64,000 nucleotides of DNA from Pseudomonadota bacterium. Its GTDB lineage: Bacteria > Desulfobacterota > Desulfobulbia > Desulfobulbales > JAGXFP01. A program made the position numbers and the translations under genes. The DNA lies in NCBI GenBank assembly GCA_018823285.1, contig JAHJIQ010000034.1, forward strand, positions 17,422-81,421, in the 5' to 3' direction. Of the stretch, positions 1 to 8,821 are shown piece by piece. Under the pieces are notes generated by a model that was given only the letters and a program-made list of their open reading frames with translations, had not been told where the DNA came from and made no database searches. Numbering within the stretch: the stretch's first letter is position 1; each line of letters opens with the position of its first letter.

Positions 1-967
1 GGCTGCCAAGATAGAGAGCAAACACAGGTTTCCGCCCCACTTTCATGCGGGCAAGCATCTGTCCGCTCTTGACATCCACTTTCACCAGATTCCCCATGCC
101 ATCGAGAATGAATGAACTCAGATAATCGGGCGCCATGATCATATAAATCGGATCTCTCGTCATGGGAATCCGGATCTCTTCCGACAACTCCAGACTAACA
201 AGATCATAAACCTTGATCGTGGCCTCAGCGGACGCCAGGACAAACAACTTCTTATTCGTCGCATCCGCAACAACATAGGTCGGCCTGCCTTGAACCGCGA
301 TCGCCCCCTGGACCCAGTTCTTGTCTGCCCTGACCACATATACAGTGTCGATATCGGGGCAGGATACGTATACCTTGTTCGACGCCACTCCGGCGACCAA
401 GAAAGAACCTGCTCTGAAAACCAACGGTTGCGTGCTTTCGGCCTGAAAGGCAGCATCAACATCCCAATTAAGCAGAATCACCTCGCTGGCATGGGGAGCA
501 AGCTCCAGTGGATCCGGCAGTTTGATTTCAATCTCCCCCCGGTCAAGCGGTAAACCATGCCTTCCCTCGCCATCAACCTTCCCCGCATCCGAAATCACCA
601 GTCGCATTCGCTCATATCGGCTGGCCGTAATCACTCTACTCCCCAAAAAAACCTGCCCCTTGCCGATGGTTTCCGAATCCAGAGTGATAGCCGGCTCGGA
701 AATGGGCACCCAGTTTTCACCTTCGAGGATTTCTACTGCCGCGACGGTCGCCGTGACCCGCGGAACTTCATGCCGTTCAAGATTCAAGAAGACGGAGACT
801 CTGCCGCCATCCGGTACGGGGGGCATTTCAGGACAAACCTGTCTTAGAGCGGGCCCGGTCCCGGTCAGGCACCCGGGCAAAAGAAATGCTGTAAATAAAC
901 AAACCAAAGCGGTGCTGATAAAAGACAACCAATTGGGTTTACGTGTCCCGTCGGAAAAAGCTTTCAT
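1..967 (-). CDS. Outer-membrane/periplasmic beta-propeller lipoprotein (3' end outside window)
   Basis: Reading the minus strand from the ATG at 967 gives an open frame that runs off the left edge (at least 322 residues). A signal peptide ends in the lipobox LPGC with the lipidated Cys at residue 33. Residues of about 40-170 form a beta-rich region I do not recognise. From about residue 200 there are repeats of the YVTN/YncE beta-propeller kind (VYVVRADK, KKLFVLASAEATIKVYDL, MGNLVKVDVKSGQML). Such propellers usually bind partners rather than catalyse. A GGGGAG ribosome-binding site sits just before the start, and an 8-bp inverted repeat (988-995/1004-1011) lies in its leader. It follows the cytochrome locus in the same direction and is probably part of it. 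The lipoprotein call is firm; the role is inferred. Confidence 0.8.
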   Translation of the reverse strand, partial: MKAFSDGTRKPNWLSFISTALVCLFTAFLLPGCLTGTGPALRQVCPEMPPVPDGGRVSVFLNLERHEVPRVTATVAAVEILEGENWVPISEPAITLDSETIGKGQVFLGSRVITASRYERMRLVISDAGKVDGEGRHGLPLDRGEIEIKLPDPLELAPHASEVILLNWDVDAAFQAESTQPLVFRAGSFLVAGVASNKVYVSCPDIDTVYVVRADKNWVQGAIAVQGRPTYVVADATNKKLFVLASAEATIKVYDLVSLELSEEIRIPMTRDPIYMIMAPDYLSSFILDGMGNLVKVDVKSGQMLARMKVGRKPVFALYLGS

Positions 968-1438
968 AACTCCCCTCTCTATGTTTGGGTCAGGGAAAAA
1001 CAGCCCTGACCAAGACGATTCTCCCGATCTCCCCGGCCGATCTCATTAGCGGAACGTAAAGGGTAATCAGGGGGCAAACCGCAATAACCCCAGGTCTGGG
1101 AACAGTTATTCGGCCAGGGCCCGGAAGATTGCCACTGAGCAAAGCTAATTTTAGCAGAAGAAGAAGTCGCAAGTCCAGAACGGAACGGCGGGAAAATAAT
1201 TAAAAAAATCAAGTCGCCGCCCGGACTTTACCGGACCTGCTAAGTTGTAGGAGCGGCCTCCTGTGGGAGCGGCCTCCCGGCCGCGAATGCATTGGATGGC
1301 AATTGCCGCCCTGTGTTCGCGGCCGGGAGGCCGCTCCTACTAGGGAAGAGGCGGCGTTGCCGCCGATGGTCGGCGCCACTTGGCTGAGGCATCGCAAGTG
1401 TTGGCCGCCCCGGACAATTATAAGTTGAGGCGAGTTGC
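968..1438. other. Intergenic region with hairpin and REP-like repeat
   Basis: This 471-base gap between the hexahaem cytochrome and the lipoprotein gene holds a perfect 8-bp inverted repeat, GGTCAGGG/CCCTGACC (988-995 and 1004-1011), in the leader of the lipoprotein gene, and a REP-like palindromic element at 1247-1340. I see no convincing promoter and no coding frame. Confidence 0.6.
1247..1340. repeat. REP-like palindromic repeat
   Basis: Two head-to-tail copies of GTRGGAGCGGCCTCC (1247-1261 and 1263-1287, the second extending to CCGGCCGCGAA) face an inverted 25-base copy at 1316-1340. Together they form a long GC-rich stem. Related units occur at about 15660-15815, so this is a dispersed family like proteobacterial REP elements. 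It lies just after the stop of the hexahaem cytochrome and could protect the 3' end of its mRNA. Confidence 0.7.
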
Positions 1439-2527
1439 TCAATCTTTGAAGGTATGACAGTCCCCGCAGCCGTTATAGCCACTGGCGGGCCAGCTTTTAT
1501 AATCCCATCTGAGACTGCTGTCAAATCGGCTGCCATGGGCTCGGTGACATGTAATACAGGTAATGATGGCGTCACCGGGAGATTTAAGCACAGTCGATTT
1601 CGCGCCACCCGTCAAATCATCACTGGCGACGGGTGTTTCCACCAGATACTGGTTGCCGGCACCGCCGTAGTCCTGATATTCCGCGCCAACCGCATCGTTC
1701 ATATCATAGTCAACCGGATGCCTGATCCACGGAGAGACAAATCCTGGATCACCGACCCCGTTATTTCCGCCGCCGTTATGGAAAAATCCGTGGCAAACAG
1801 CGCAAAGATGGCTGATGGAGGAGGTGTCCAGATCATTGTCCGCTGACCGGGCAGAACCTCTGTACTGGTTGTGGTTATCGGCGGCGCTGCTGACGGTGAA
1901 TTCATAGTCAAGATCCTCAAGACCCACGATCCCGTTCAAAAAACGATAACTGCTGGCAACCGATGCACCGTCGACAGGCAGAGCAGGGTTCGCGTGATGG
2001 GTACGGTACATGGCGGGAATCTGCCCGGCAACCGCCAGGTTGCCATGGCACCCATTCGTACCCGCGCAGGTCAGGGCGGTAGAAGGCGAGGTGTTATCGA
2101 ACACCTTGCTTCCGCCGGGAGGAGTTCTTGGACCTTGCGCCACTATTTCTAACCCTTCAACATTGTGCCCCTTGCCGTTATCCCCCTGAGAAACCCAGTA
2201 AAACGAACCTCCAGCCAGAGTGCCGTTAACGACCCCGGCAGCGCTGGTTCCGGTCGTGCCGTAGTTCGGTTCGCCGGCGACATTTGTTACATAGGGCATC
2301 GACCCTGCAGTGTTGGTCCCGGAATGACAACCGTAACAGGTGCTGTTCAGCAGGTAATTCTGGACACCAATCCCCCCGGGTGTGACTTCCAGGCCCCCCG
2401 CGCTGTTGTGCATGGTGTGACAGTTGGCGCAAAGCTGTTTCATGTCGTTGGTCCTGCACCAGCCGGAACCCTGTCCGGCCAAAAAGAACAGAACCAGAAT
2501 CGCAAACACTACAGCTTTATACCGCAT
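1439..2527 (-). CDS. OmcS-like hexahaem c-type cytochrome (putative nanowire subunit 1)
   Basis: 362 residues with an N-terminal signal peptide (about residues 1-22). Haem sites in order are CANCH (33-37), CYGCH, an unusual CX5CH (CAGTNGCH), CAVCH, CITCH and CGDCH close to the C-terminus. The layout follows Geobacter OmcS: CHTMHNS at the first haem, a GKGHN motif, a CAVCH...IRHP segment, and CITCHRAHGSRFDSSLRWDY before the last haem. In OmcS the second His of CHTMH ligates a haem of the adjacent subunit; here it is His40. It is a paralogue of the protein at 15967-16989. The gene is last in a tight run, 12 bp after an NHL-repeat gene, with ribosome-binding site GGGGGAAGG. Haem number and secretion are seen directly; filament formation is inferred. 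Confidence 0.85.
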   Translation of the reverse strand: MRYKAVVFAILVLFFLAGQGSGWCRTNDMKQLCANCHTMHNSAGGLEVTPGGIGVQNYLLNSTCYGCHSGTNTAGSMPYVTNVAGEPNYGTTGTSAAGVVNGTLAGGSFYWVSQGDNGKGHNVEGLEIVAQGPRTPPGGSKVFDNTSPSTALTCAGTNGCHGNLAVAGQIPAMYRTHHANPALPVDGASVASSYRFLNGIVGLEDLDYEFTVSSAADNHNQYRGSARSADNDLDTSSISHLCAVCHGFFHNGGGNNGVGDPGFVSPWIRHPVDYDMNDAVGAEYQDYGGAGNQYLVETPVASDDLTGGAKSTVLKSPGDAIITCITCHRAHGSRFDSSLRWDYKSWPASGYNGCGDCHTFKD

Positions 2528-2539
2528 AAGCCTTCCCCC

Positions 2540-3475
2540 TTACCGACCGAACACCTCAACCCTGCCATTGCCGGCATCAACAATGCAAAGTCTTCCCCAC
2601 GGATCAAAAAGGATGTCTTCGGGGTAATAAAGTTTACCGCGGGTATGGCCCCGCTCCAGAAAACGGTACTTGAACACTCCGGATTGGTCAAAAACAGCGA
2701 TGGAACCATCATGCCGGTCAAGAACATAGAGCAGATTCGCTGCCCCTATCTCAATCGCGTAGGGAAAGGCAAGGTCGCCGTCAAGTTTTATTTTCCCCGC
2801 CGGCACGCCTGCGTCGCTGAATCGGTACACAGCTTTTTCGCTCCGTGCCAATCCCCAGACCTGACCGGACTTAATGGCAAAGTCGATAAATCCACCGCTG
2901 CAATCACTACAGGCAAACACCCGGCCACTCTTAAGGGAGGAATCGAAGACGACAATGTCGCCGGACAATTTATCAAGAATATAAAATGATCCATCATGAA
3001 GGAGGATTCTGTCCGGATAGATGTCCCGACCGTCTGCTTTAAGGGATTTCGGCTCAAGCTTTTTCCCCTTGAGATCAATTTTCGTCAGGGTGTTCCGCCC
3101 TTTTTCCACGACCCACAACATGTCCTGGGCATCACGAACCAGAGAAAAAGGCTGGTTCAGGTTGTTACCCGGCTTGAAAGAGTTGAGATATTTTCCGTTT
3201 TTATCATACGAGTGCAGGCTACCCGTTTCGGCATCAGCCACATAATAGCGTTCCCGCTCCTGATCAACAAACATTCCGGTGGGGAATTTTACCGGCATGT
3301 CAGGAATGGATGTTTTCAGGCCGAACTGCCATTTCCATGGGCTAGCGGCCCCGGCCGGCAGAACTCCAACCCCCAGCAAAAGCAGGATGCACAGCAGGCT
3401 CGTGCGAACAAGAGTTCTGCAGCGAGCCTTAAACCCGGTGCCTTGATCGTAAAAAATGGATTTTCCCTGAGTCAT
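2540..3475 (-). CDS. NHL-repeat beta-propeller protein, secreted
   Basis: 311 residues. A long, basic N-terminus leads to a hydrophobic segment ending in LPAGAA (cleavage near residue 43), so it should be exported. The rest is a six-bladed-type NHL/SMP-30-like propeller with repeated units such as FPTGMFVDQERERYYVADAE, QPFSLVRDAQDMLWVVEKGR and YYPEDILFDPWGRLCIVDAG. It has no haem motif; two Cys (FACSDCSGG) sit mid-protein. The ATG at 3475 is preceded by AGAGGG and lies 1 bp after the stop of the 16-haem cytochrome gene, which implies translational coupling. Propellers of this type recur beside nanowire cytochrome genes and are thought to be assembly or interaction partners; that role is inference here. 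Confidence 0.8.
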   Translation of the reverse strand: MTQGKSIFYDQGTGFKARCRTLVRTSLLCILLLLGVGVLPAGAASPWKWQFGLKTSIPDMPVKFPTGMFVDQERERYYVADAETGSLHSYDKNGKYLNSFKPGNNLNQPFSLVRDAQDMLWVVEKGRNTLTKIDLKGKKLEPKSLKADGRDIYPDRILLHDGSFYILDKLSGDIVVFDSSLKSGRVFACSDCSGGFIDFAIKSGQVWGLARSEKAVYRFSDAGVPAGKIKLDGDLAFPYAIEIGAANLLYVLDRHDGSIAVFDQSGVFKYRFLERGHTRGKLYYPEDILFDPWGRLCIVDAGNGRVEVFGR

Positions 3476-3476
3476 A

Positions 3477-4643
3477 TCAGTACCCTCTGTGACACTGGAT
3501 GCAAAGGTCCTTGGACCCGTCTAATTTCAGGTTGAACTGAAAATCGGTGCCATGGGGATAGTGGCAATTCACACAGGTCATCGCCAGGCCCGTCCTCGGA
3601 TCAAGAACCGTCTCTCCGACCGGATGAGTGAATTGTCCCTGGGTTTCATGACATCTGCTGCAGACCTGATTGCCGTTTCCTTTAAGCATGGCAAGATTGA
3701 CCGAGCCGTGGACTTCATGACAGTCGCCGCAGGTGCCGGTATCCGGATGACTGTGCAGCTTGTCAACATAGCTGGCGAAGGTGTCCTGATGACAAGTTCG
3801 GCAGACCTGAATCTGGCGGTTCCGGAAAAGTTTTGTGTTATCAGCAGCATGGGGTGAATGACAGTTGATACAACTGTTTCCCTTTTTCCCGGTCAAATGA
3901 CTATGCGTGTTTTTGACCTGGTTCCGCACCTCTTCATGGCACTCAAGGCATTTGTCGATCCCGACCTTGCCGCCTCCTTCATGACAGTCCCCGCATCCTT
4001 CGGCAAACGGCGCATGGAACACTTCCCGCATCATCCCGGCCCGACTGCTGCCATGCGGGTTATGACAAGTCAGACACGCCGCCGGTTTGCCGGGAAACCC
4101 CTGGTGCCCCCGGGGCAGTTCCCCCTTGTGACATGACCGGCAGAGCTTTTCCGGCTCACTCTTCAACAGCTGAATCTGCTCCGCCTGGTGAGGCAGATGA
4201 CAGGCAGAACACTCTCCCTTGGCATAGGGAGCGTGAGAGACCTTATACTCCCTGGTCAGATCCTTGTGGCAATTGAAACAGCCGGCGCCTTGCTGTTCCT
4301 CCTTAAGCAGCCCTTTTCCCTTTGCGGCATGAGGGTTGTGACAGGCCAGACAATCTCCCAGCCGCACCGGCCTGTGGATCAGGCTGTCGTCGTGTTCATT
4401 AACGATGGGGTCATGGCAGGTATAGCACATTGCGGCAACTTCACGATGCAGAAGCCCTTTGAACCTTGCGACATGGGGATTGTGGCAGATTGTGCACTCC
4501 CCCTCGGCAACCGGGCTGTGAACCACCGCCCCGGTAAAAGCCTTTTCCGCATGACATTTGAAACAGACCACCCCGGCAAAAGCGGGCACAACCGCAACCA
4601 TTACCAACAGCACCGAGAACGGCAAAACCATCATTTTCTTCAT
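3477..4643 (-). CDS. 16-haem c-type cytochrome, periplasmic or exported
   Basis: 388 residues from the ATG at 4643, which overlaps the upstream stop as ATGA and has GGGAGGGC ahead of it. A longer in-frame start at 4676 would lie inside the upstream gene. The signal peptide ends VVPAFA at residue 23. I count 16 CxxCH sites, mostly in the doubled-motif pattern (CxxCH...CxxCHNPH) of the decahaem DmsE/NrfB-like superfamily, with regular HSPV/HAPY/HAPF segments that supply distal His ligands. There is no lipobox, so it is probably periplasmic or secreted. Its place between the 26-haem lipoprotein and the propeller gene suggests it is an electron-transfer partner in the same conduit. Confidence 0.88.
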   Translation of the reverse strand: MKKMMVLPFSVLLVMVAVVPAFAGVVCFKCHAEKAFTGAVVHSPVAEGECTICHNPHVARFKGLLHREVAAMCYTCHDPIVNEHDDSLIHRPVRLGDCLACHNPHAAKGKGLLKEEQQGAGCFNCHKDLTREYKVSHAPYAKGECSACHLPHQAEQIQLLKSEPEKLCRSCHKGELPRGHQGFPGKPAACLTCHNPHGSSRAGMMREVFHAPFAEGCGDCHEGGGKVGIDKCLECHEEVRNQVKNTHSHLTGKKGNSCINCHSPHAADNTKLFRNRQIQVCRTCHQDTFASYVDKLHSHPDTGTCGDCHEVHGSVNLAMLKGNGNQVCSRCHETQGQFTHPVGETVLDPRTGLAMTCVNCHYPHGTDFQFNLKLDGSKDLCIQCHRGY

Positions 4644-6586
4644 TTCCCAGCCCTCCCGGAATGACAGGGCGTGCATTTCCCCTCTTTAAAAGGCGTGTGT
4701 GCTTCTGGAAAAAGCAGCGCTTTGTCAAGCCCTCCATGCGGATCGTGACAGTTCAGGCAGGAATCCGCTGCAGGTTTGATATTCTGGTGCGCAGCCATAA
4801 AAGTCTCATTCACCTGATGACAGCTTCCACAAACCTTACCGCCCTCCTTGACCAGCAAAAAGGAGAACTGCGATCCGTGAGGATCATGGCATTTGCCGCA
4901 ATCCTGCCGGGCCGGCTCATGGGCAACCCCGTCCTCCCAGTACTGGGCGACCTGCTTGTGGCAGGAGAGGCACAGAAGAGGGACCTTCTTGCCAAGATTG
5001 GCCTGGTTCACCGATCCATGCCCTTGATGGCAGGCAGTGCAATCCAGCGCGGCAACAGGAGCATGCCGCACCTTGTCGGCCGCAATCTTCGCCCCAATGG
5101 CATCATGGCATTTCAGGCACAATTCGCCATTTTTCTGCTTGAAATTCAACGGGAAATCACCGGCATGAGGCGCATGACACTCGACGCAGCCCCCTTCGGC
5201 AAAAGGAGCATGCCTCTTCTCCTCGGCCATCTCCGCCTCTTTTTCCTTGTGGCAGAGGAGACACAACCTTCCGTTCTCCTGAGGGGCCTTCAACAATGAT
5301 CCCCCTTCAGCCTGATGCGGTGTGTGGCATCCCGTACACTTTCCTTCGTTAAAAGGCCGATGCAGGCTGAACATCCCCTTTTCTTCGGCAACCGGGGCAT
5401 GGCAAGTAAAACAGAGCGGTTCTTCCTTGACCCGCAGCAGCCCTTTTTCCTTTGCCTCATGCGGGAAATGACACCCAAGACACTCGCCCGCGGCGGCGGG
5501 TTGGTGCGCATTCTTGCCGCCTCCATACAGCTTCCGGTCATGGCATTCTACACAAAGAGTCTTCCCCGGCGCGATCAGCAGCGGCTTCGTGATCGAGCCA
5601 TGTCCAAAATGACAGGAAAGGCACTCTCCTTTTTTGAAAGGAAGGTGGGCGCTTGAGTTTTTGTCATCATCCGCCCTCTTTGTCTGTTCGTGACAGGCGG
5701 AGCATACCACCCCCTGATAAGAATTTAACATGGCCGGCTGGTCGCTCGCGTGGACCGCATGACAACTTGAACAGGCACCTTCAGCATACGGCGCGTGGAG
5801 GAGAAGACCCGGACCAACAGCCTGAGTGTGGCATGCGGAACAGAGTGAATCTGCTGCGCCTTTAGCCTTCATCACGCCCGCATCGCTCTGGTGGCAAGAT
5901 CCACATTGCCCGGCAACCACGGGACTATGCACAAAGGCCTTCAGCAACCCTTTGCTGTCGGAGCTGTGAGGGGTATGACACAGACCGCACTCACTGGTAA
6001 CCGGGAAATTGAAATGGGCCGTCTTGAAAGTCTCTTTGGCAGGGTCATGACAGGAAACACAAAGCGCGACATGCTCATCCTTCAGCAACGCCTGATTGTC
6101 GGAGGCATGAGAAGTATGGCAGACAAAACAGCCATTTGCCAGCGGAGCATGCACGACCTTTCTCTCAAAACCGCTGCGCTCATGGCACTGGTAACAGAGC
6201 TCGAAACCGTTGCCTTTCAGGAGTCTCGCATTGGGACTGTTGTGGACCTCATGACAGGTCGTGCACTTCCCCTTCGCGACCGGCTCATGGATAAACTTCT
6301 TGCTGATCTCGGCAATCTTGTTTTGATGGCACTCGAAGCACTGGCGCGGCGGATCCTGACGCAGATACAGCCCGCCTATCATTCCGTGCGGCTGATGACA
6401 CGCCCTGCAGTCATCCTGGGCAACAGGCGCATGGACAACGCCCTGCTTGTATTTCACCGCAAGCTCTGGATGGCAGTCAAAGCAGTGTTTCCGGGCCTTT
6501 TTTCCCGGTTGGGCTGTGGTGCCGCATCCGGCCGCAAGCGCCAGCAGAATGAGAACCAATATGATCCGTTTACTTTTTGCTTTCAT
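4640..6586 (-). CDS. 26-haem c-type cytochrome lipoprotein
   Basis: 648 residues from the ATG at 6586 (AAGAG lies 7 bases upstream; a start at 6628 would overlap the previous gene further). The signal peptide ends in LAAGC, so Cys21 should be lipidated. I count 26 CxxCH sites from CFDCH near residue 35 to CTPCH near the C-terminus, about one per 24 residues, organised as doubled CxxCH motifs with HxPV/HxPF spacers. This is the most haem-dense gene in the window. Lipid anchoring at the outer membrane would suit the inner or outer face of a porin-cytochrome conduit with the barrel at 11321-13477. It overlaps the PPIase gene by 17 bp and the 16-haem gene by 4 bp. Confidence 0.9.
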   Translation of the reverse strand: MKAKSKRIILVLILLALAAGCGTTAQPGKKARKHCFDCHPELAVKYKQGVVHAPVAQDDCRACHQPHGMIGGLYLRQDPPRQCFECHQNKIAEISKKFIHEPVAKGKCTTCHEVHNSPNARLLKGNGFELCYQCHERSGFERKVVHAPLANGCFVCHTSHASDNQALLKDEHVALCVSCHDPAKETFKTAHFNFPVTSECGLCHTPHSSDSKGLLKAFVHSPVVAGQCGSCHQSDAGVMKAKGAADSLCSACHTQAVGPGLLLHAPYAEGACSSCHAVHASDQPAMLNSYQGVVCSACHEQTKRADDDKNSSAHLPFKKGECLSCHFGHGSITKPLLIAPGKTLCVECHDRKLYGGGKNAHQPAAAGECLGCHFPHEAKEKGLLRVKEEPLCFTCHAPVAEEKGMFSLHRPFNEGKCTGCHTPHQAEGGSLLKAPQENGRLCLLCHKEKEAEMAEEKRHAPFAEGGCVECHAPHAGDFPLNFKQKNGELCLKCHDAIGAKIAADKVRHAPVAALDCTACHQGHGSVNQANLGKKVPLLCLSCHKQVAQYWEDGVAHEPARQDCGKCHDPHGSQFSFLLVKEGGKVCGSCHQVNETFMAAHQNIKPAADSCLNCHDPHGGLDKALLFPEAHTPFKEGKCTPCHSGRAGK

Positions 6587-8213
6587 TCTCCGACTCTTCA
6601 ACGATTTTTTTCCAGACTTTATAATCAACTTTAATGTTAGAAAGCGATCTCAGTTTTTGCAGATACTCTCTTTTCGCCTCGTCAAACTTGACTTTCCGGA
6701 CCATCTCCACAACCTGGTCCCGGACCTGGTCAAACGTTTTCTTGTTTCCAGTTTTTCGGTCGAGCAATTTGATCAGCGCGTAACCCAGATCGGTTTGCAC
6801 CGGGGCTGCAACCTCCCCTTTCACCAACCTGTCGGCAGCCACCCCGAGAACTGGCACCATCTTATCACGTTCTCCGCTGACAATGCGCTCCTCTTTGTCA
6901 TATTTCTTCCCGAGGTCAAAAAAATCAGCGCCGGTCAAAACACCGCTCCAGATTTTGTCAATAATCTCTTTTTCGTCCTCGATAATCGCGTAAGTAATCA
7001 TCTCGGCGTCATTAAAAGCGGCACCATTCTGACGGTAATATTCAAGAATATCATCCTCGGTGATCTCGATCTTTTCCTGAAGACCCTTCTCTACCTGCGC
7101 CCGCAGATGGTTCTGTCGGTAAAATTCATACCCCCATTTCAGAGGAGGCTCCTTTTCGTAGCCACGTTTTATAGATTCCTTGGTTATTAAGGTCTGGGAA
7201 ACAATCCCATCCTCTGTAATCTTCTTGACCTGCTCTAGGCTGAGCCCCGGTCGGGACTTTATTTCATTGCGCAAATTCTGCAGATACAGGCCGACCGAAA
7301 TTTCCATGCCCTGCATAGTAATGACCGGGCGGTCGAGAAAATCGGCGGGGTATTCCTGGTCGGGAACAATTTCTACGAGAAGTTTATCATCGACCTCCAC
7401 CTCATACTTCTTTTTCAATCTCTCGATGAGCTCATAAGTCAGACGCCCCCTCTCCCGCTTGACAATCTTGCTCCTGATACTTTCCTTTCTATGGATCAGG
7501 TCGCTCTCCGCCGGCTGCTCCACACCGTCGACCCGCAACAAAACAAACTTTCCAGGCTGATCGGGAAATGTAAAAGGCTCTGCAACAGCGCCAACCTCCG
7601 TTCGTCGCACTACCTCGAGCCAGTTGACCATTTTGTTGGCGCTGAGGGCATCGGGAGTCACCTTCGACTCCTCATGAGCAAGCGGCCCACCCGCTTCACT
7701 GCCTAGGCCCTGCAGGTCGGCAAAGACAAGTCGACCGGCCGGCTGGCCCTTGTAGGGGAGCATTTTTTCATATGCCAACCTCGCCTTTTCCATATCGTCG
7801 TAAGTCTGGATCTGCAGAAGCCAGATGGGTGTGTATGCCTCCCGATAGTATTTTTCGATATCATCGTCAGAGACGGAAATCTTCGCATCGACTTCCTCAC
7901 TCTTGAGAAGCATCATCGTCCTGAATTTCAAAAAAATTTCGACCTTCCGGATAAAGTCGGGCCGCCGAAAATACTCCATCTCCTCGCCCTGTTGGGCCAG
8001 CAGGTGAAAATCTACAAAACCCTCAGGGGATTGCGGCAATGGCGCGGGTTTATTGTTGTTCCAGTACAGCCACCAATGCTGAAAGTCATCAATCGTATAT
8101 TCCCGGTCATTCACAATAACCATCTTGTCACTGCCCCAGGCGTACGCATCACCAACGGAAAGCATGAGAGCAGCCAGCCCAAACAGCAGAATTTTCCCGG
8201 TCACTCCGCGCAT
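6570..8213 (-). CDS. Periplasmic peptidyl-prolyl isomerase / SurA-like chaperone
   Basis: 547 residues from the ATG at 8213, chosen because GGGAGGAG precedes it. The signal peptide (about residues 1-25) ends DAYAW. The sequence is rich in charged helices with two parvulin-like regions: about 110-250 (IEKYYREAYTPIWLLQIQTY..., with GLGSEAGGPLA) and about 390-500 (ITEDDILEYYRQNGAAF..., then DLGYALIKLLDRKTG). Both are divergent, so isomerase activity is uncertain while a SurA/PrsA-type chaperone role is likely. It overlaps its lipoprotein neighbour by 13 bp and the 26-haem gene by 17 bp. It is best explained as a dedicated folding factor for the cytochromes or the barrel. Confidence 0.8.
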   Translation of the reverse strand: MRGVTGKILLFGLAALMLSVGDAYAWGSDKMVIVNDREYTIDDFQHWWLYWNNNKPAPLPQSPEGFVDFHLLAQQGEEMEYFRRPDFIRKVEIFLKFRTMMLLKSEEVDAKISVSDDDIEKYYREAYTPIWLLQIQTYDDMEKARLAYEKMLPYKGQPAGRLVFADLQGLGSEAGGPLAHEESKVTPDALSANKMVNWLEVVRRTEVGAVAEPFTFPDQPGKFVLLRVDGVEQPAESDLIHRKESIRSKIVKRERGRLTYELIERLKKKYEVEVDDKLLVEIVPDQEYPADFLDRPVITMQGMEISVGLYLQNLRNEIKSRPGLSLEQVKKITEDGIVSQTLITKESIKRGYEKEPPLKWGYEFYRQNHLRAQVEKGLQEKIEITEDDILEYYRQNGAAFNDAEMITYAIIEDEKEIIDKIWSGVLTGADFFDLGKKYDKEERIVSGERDKMVPVLGVAADRLVKGEVAAPVQTDLGYALIKLLDRKTGNKKTFDQVRDQVVEMVRKVKFDEAKREYLQKLRSLSNIKVDYKVWKKIVEESENESKK

Positions 8214-8815
8214 TTCTTCACTCCTCCCTCGAACCAAGTTTCAATGATTTCTGCCGCCATTTTCTCTGAAAGGGCAGTAACCGAGTTGATCAGGCCAAAA
8301 TGCATTACCTTTCTGTACTCTTTGCCCTCCCGGCGTGCGTAAGTGGTCCAAAGGGTCCGCCCGGAATCGGCTTCGATAATCCTGAGGATCACAGCGGCGG
8401 AGGGATCTAGCTTCTGACCATAACGGTCTTTGTCCCGCATTTCGACCACCGAGCCGATAACGATAACCTGAACGCCCAGGCGATCGGCAATGGCCCGGAG
8501 TTGCTCCACACTGGGCATCAAGCCCGGGATGACCATCATCTGCTTGAGAATCTTGCGGACATCCCCTTCCTGGGAAAGAAGAAAGCCGGTATTGATCAAC
8601 TCGGAAACAAATACACGGCCAAAAATATTATCGGCCTGGGAATAGCTCGCTTCGTTGGCAAAAGGAAGAACCGCAACCCGACAGATCAAGCCGTCATCAG
8701 GCAGGGGCGCCATCTTCATCAGGACCGGTGGTTCCCTAAAGGAGCACGATGAGGTCAAGGCTGTCAATACGACAACATTCAGGAAAACAGATATGCTTTG
8801 CCGGACTTTTTTCAT
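8201..8815 (-). CDS. CsgG/LpoB-like (TolB N-terminal fold) lipoprotein
   Basis: 204 residues, lipobox LTSSC with Cys24. The mature part carries the marks of the CsgG/LpoB/FlgT family: a first strand CRVAVLPFAN, then a helix FGRVFVSELINTGF, then LRAIADRLGVQVIVIGSVVEM and a last strand pair with GRTLWTTYARREGKEYRKV. The length fits LpoB-type proteins and is shorter than pore-forming CsgG (about 260-280). It is the third of three successive genes with this fold (also 8822-10462 and 10585-11163). It starts 6 bp after the previous stop. The role is unknown; assembly or export of the neighbouring cytochromes is an inference. Confidence 0.7.
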   Translation of the reverse strand: MKKVRQSISVFLNVVVLTALTSSCSFREPPVLMKMAPLPDDGLICRVAVLPFANEASYSQADNIFGRVFVSELINTGFLLSQEGDVRKILKQMMVIPGLMPSVEQLRAIADRLGVQVIVIGSVVEMRDKDRYGQKLDPSAAVILRIIEADSGRTLWTTYARREGKEYRKVMHFGLINSVTALSEKMAAEIIETWFEGGVKKCAE

Positions 8816-8821
8816 ACGCAG

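Noticed and set aside
5891..6634. Long plus-strand frames opposite the cytochrome genes (for example 5891-6634, 14108-14869)
   Set aside because: They mirror the CxxCH repeats of the minus-strand genes, have no start signal and no family resemblance.
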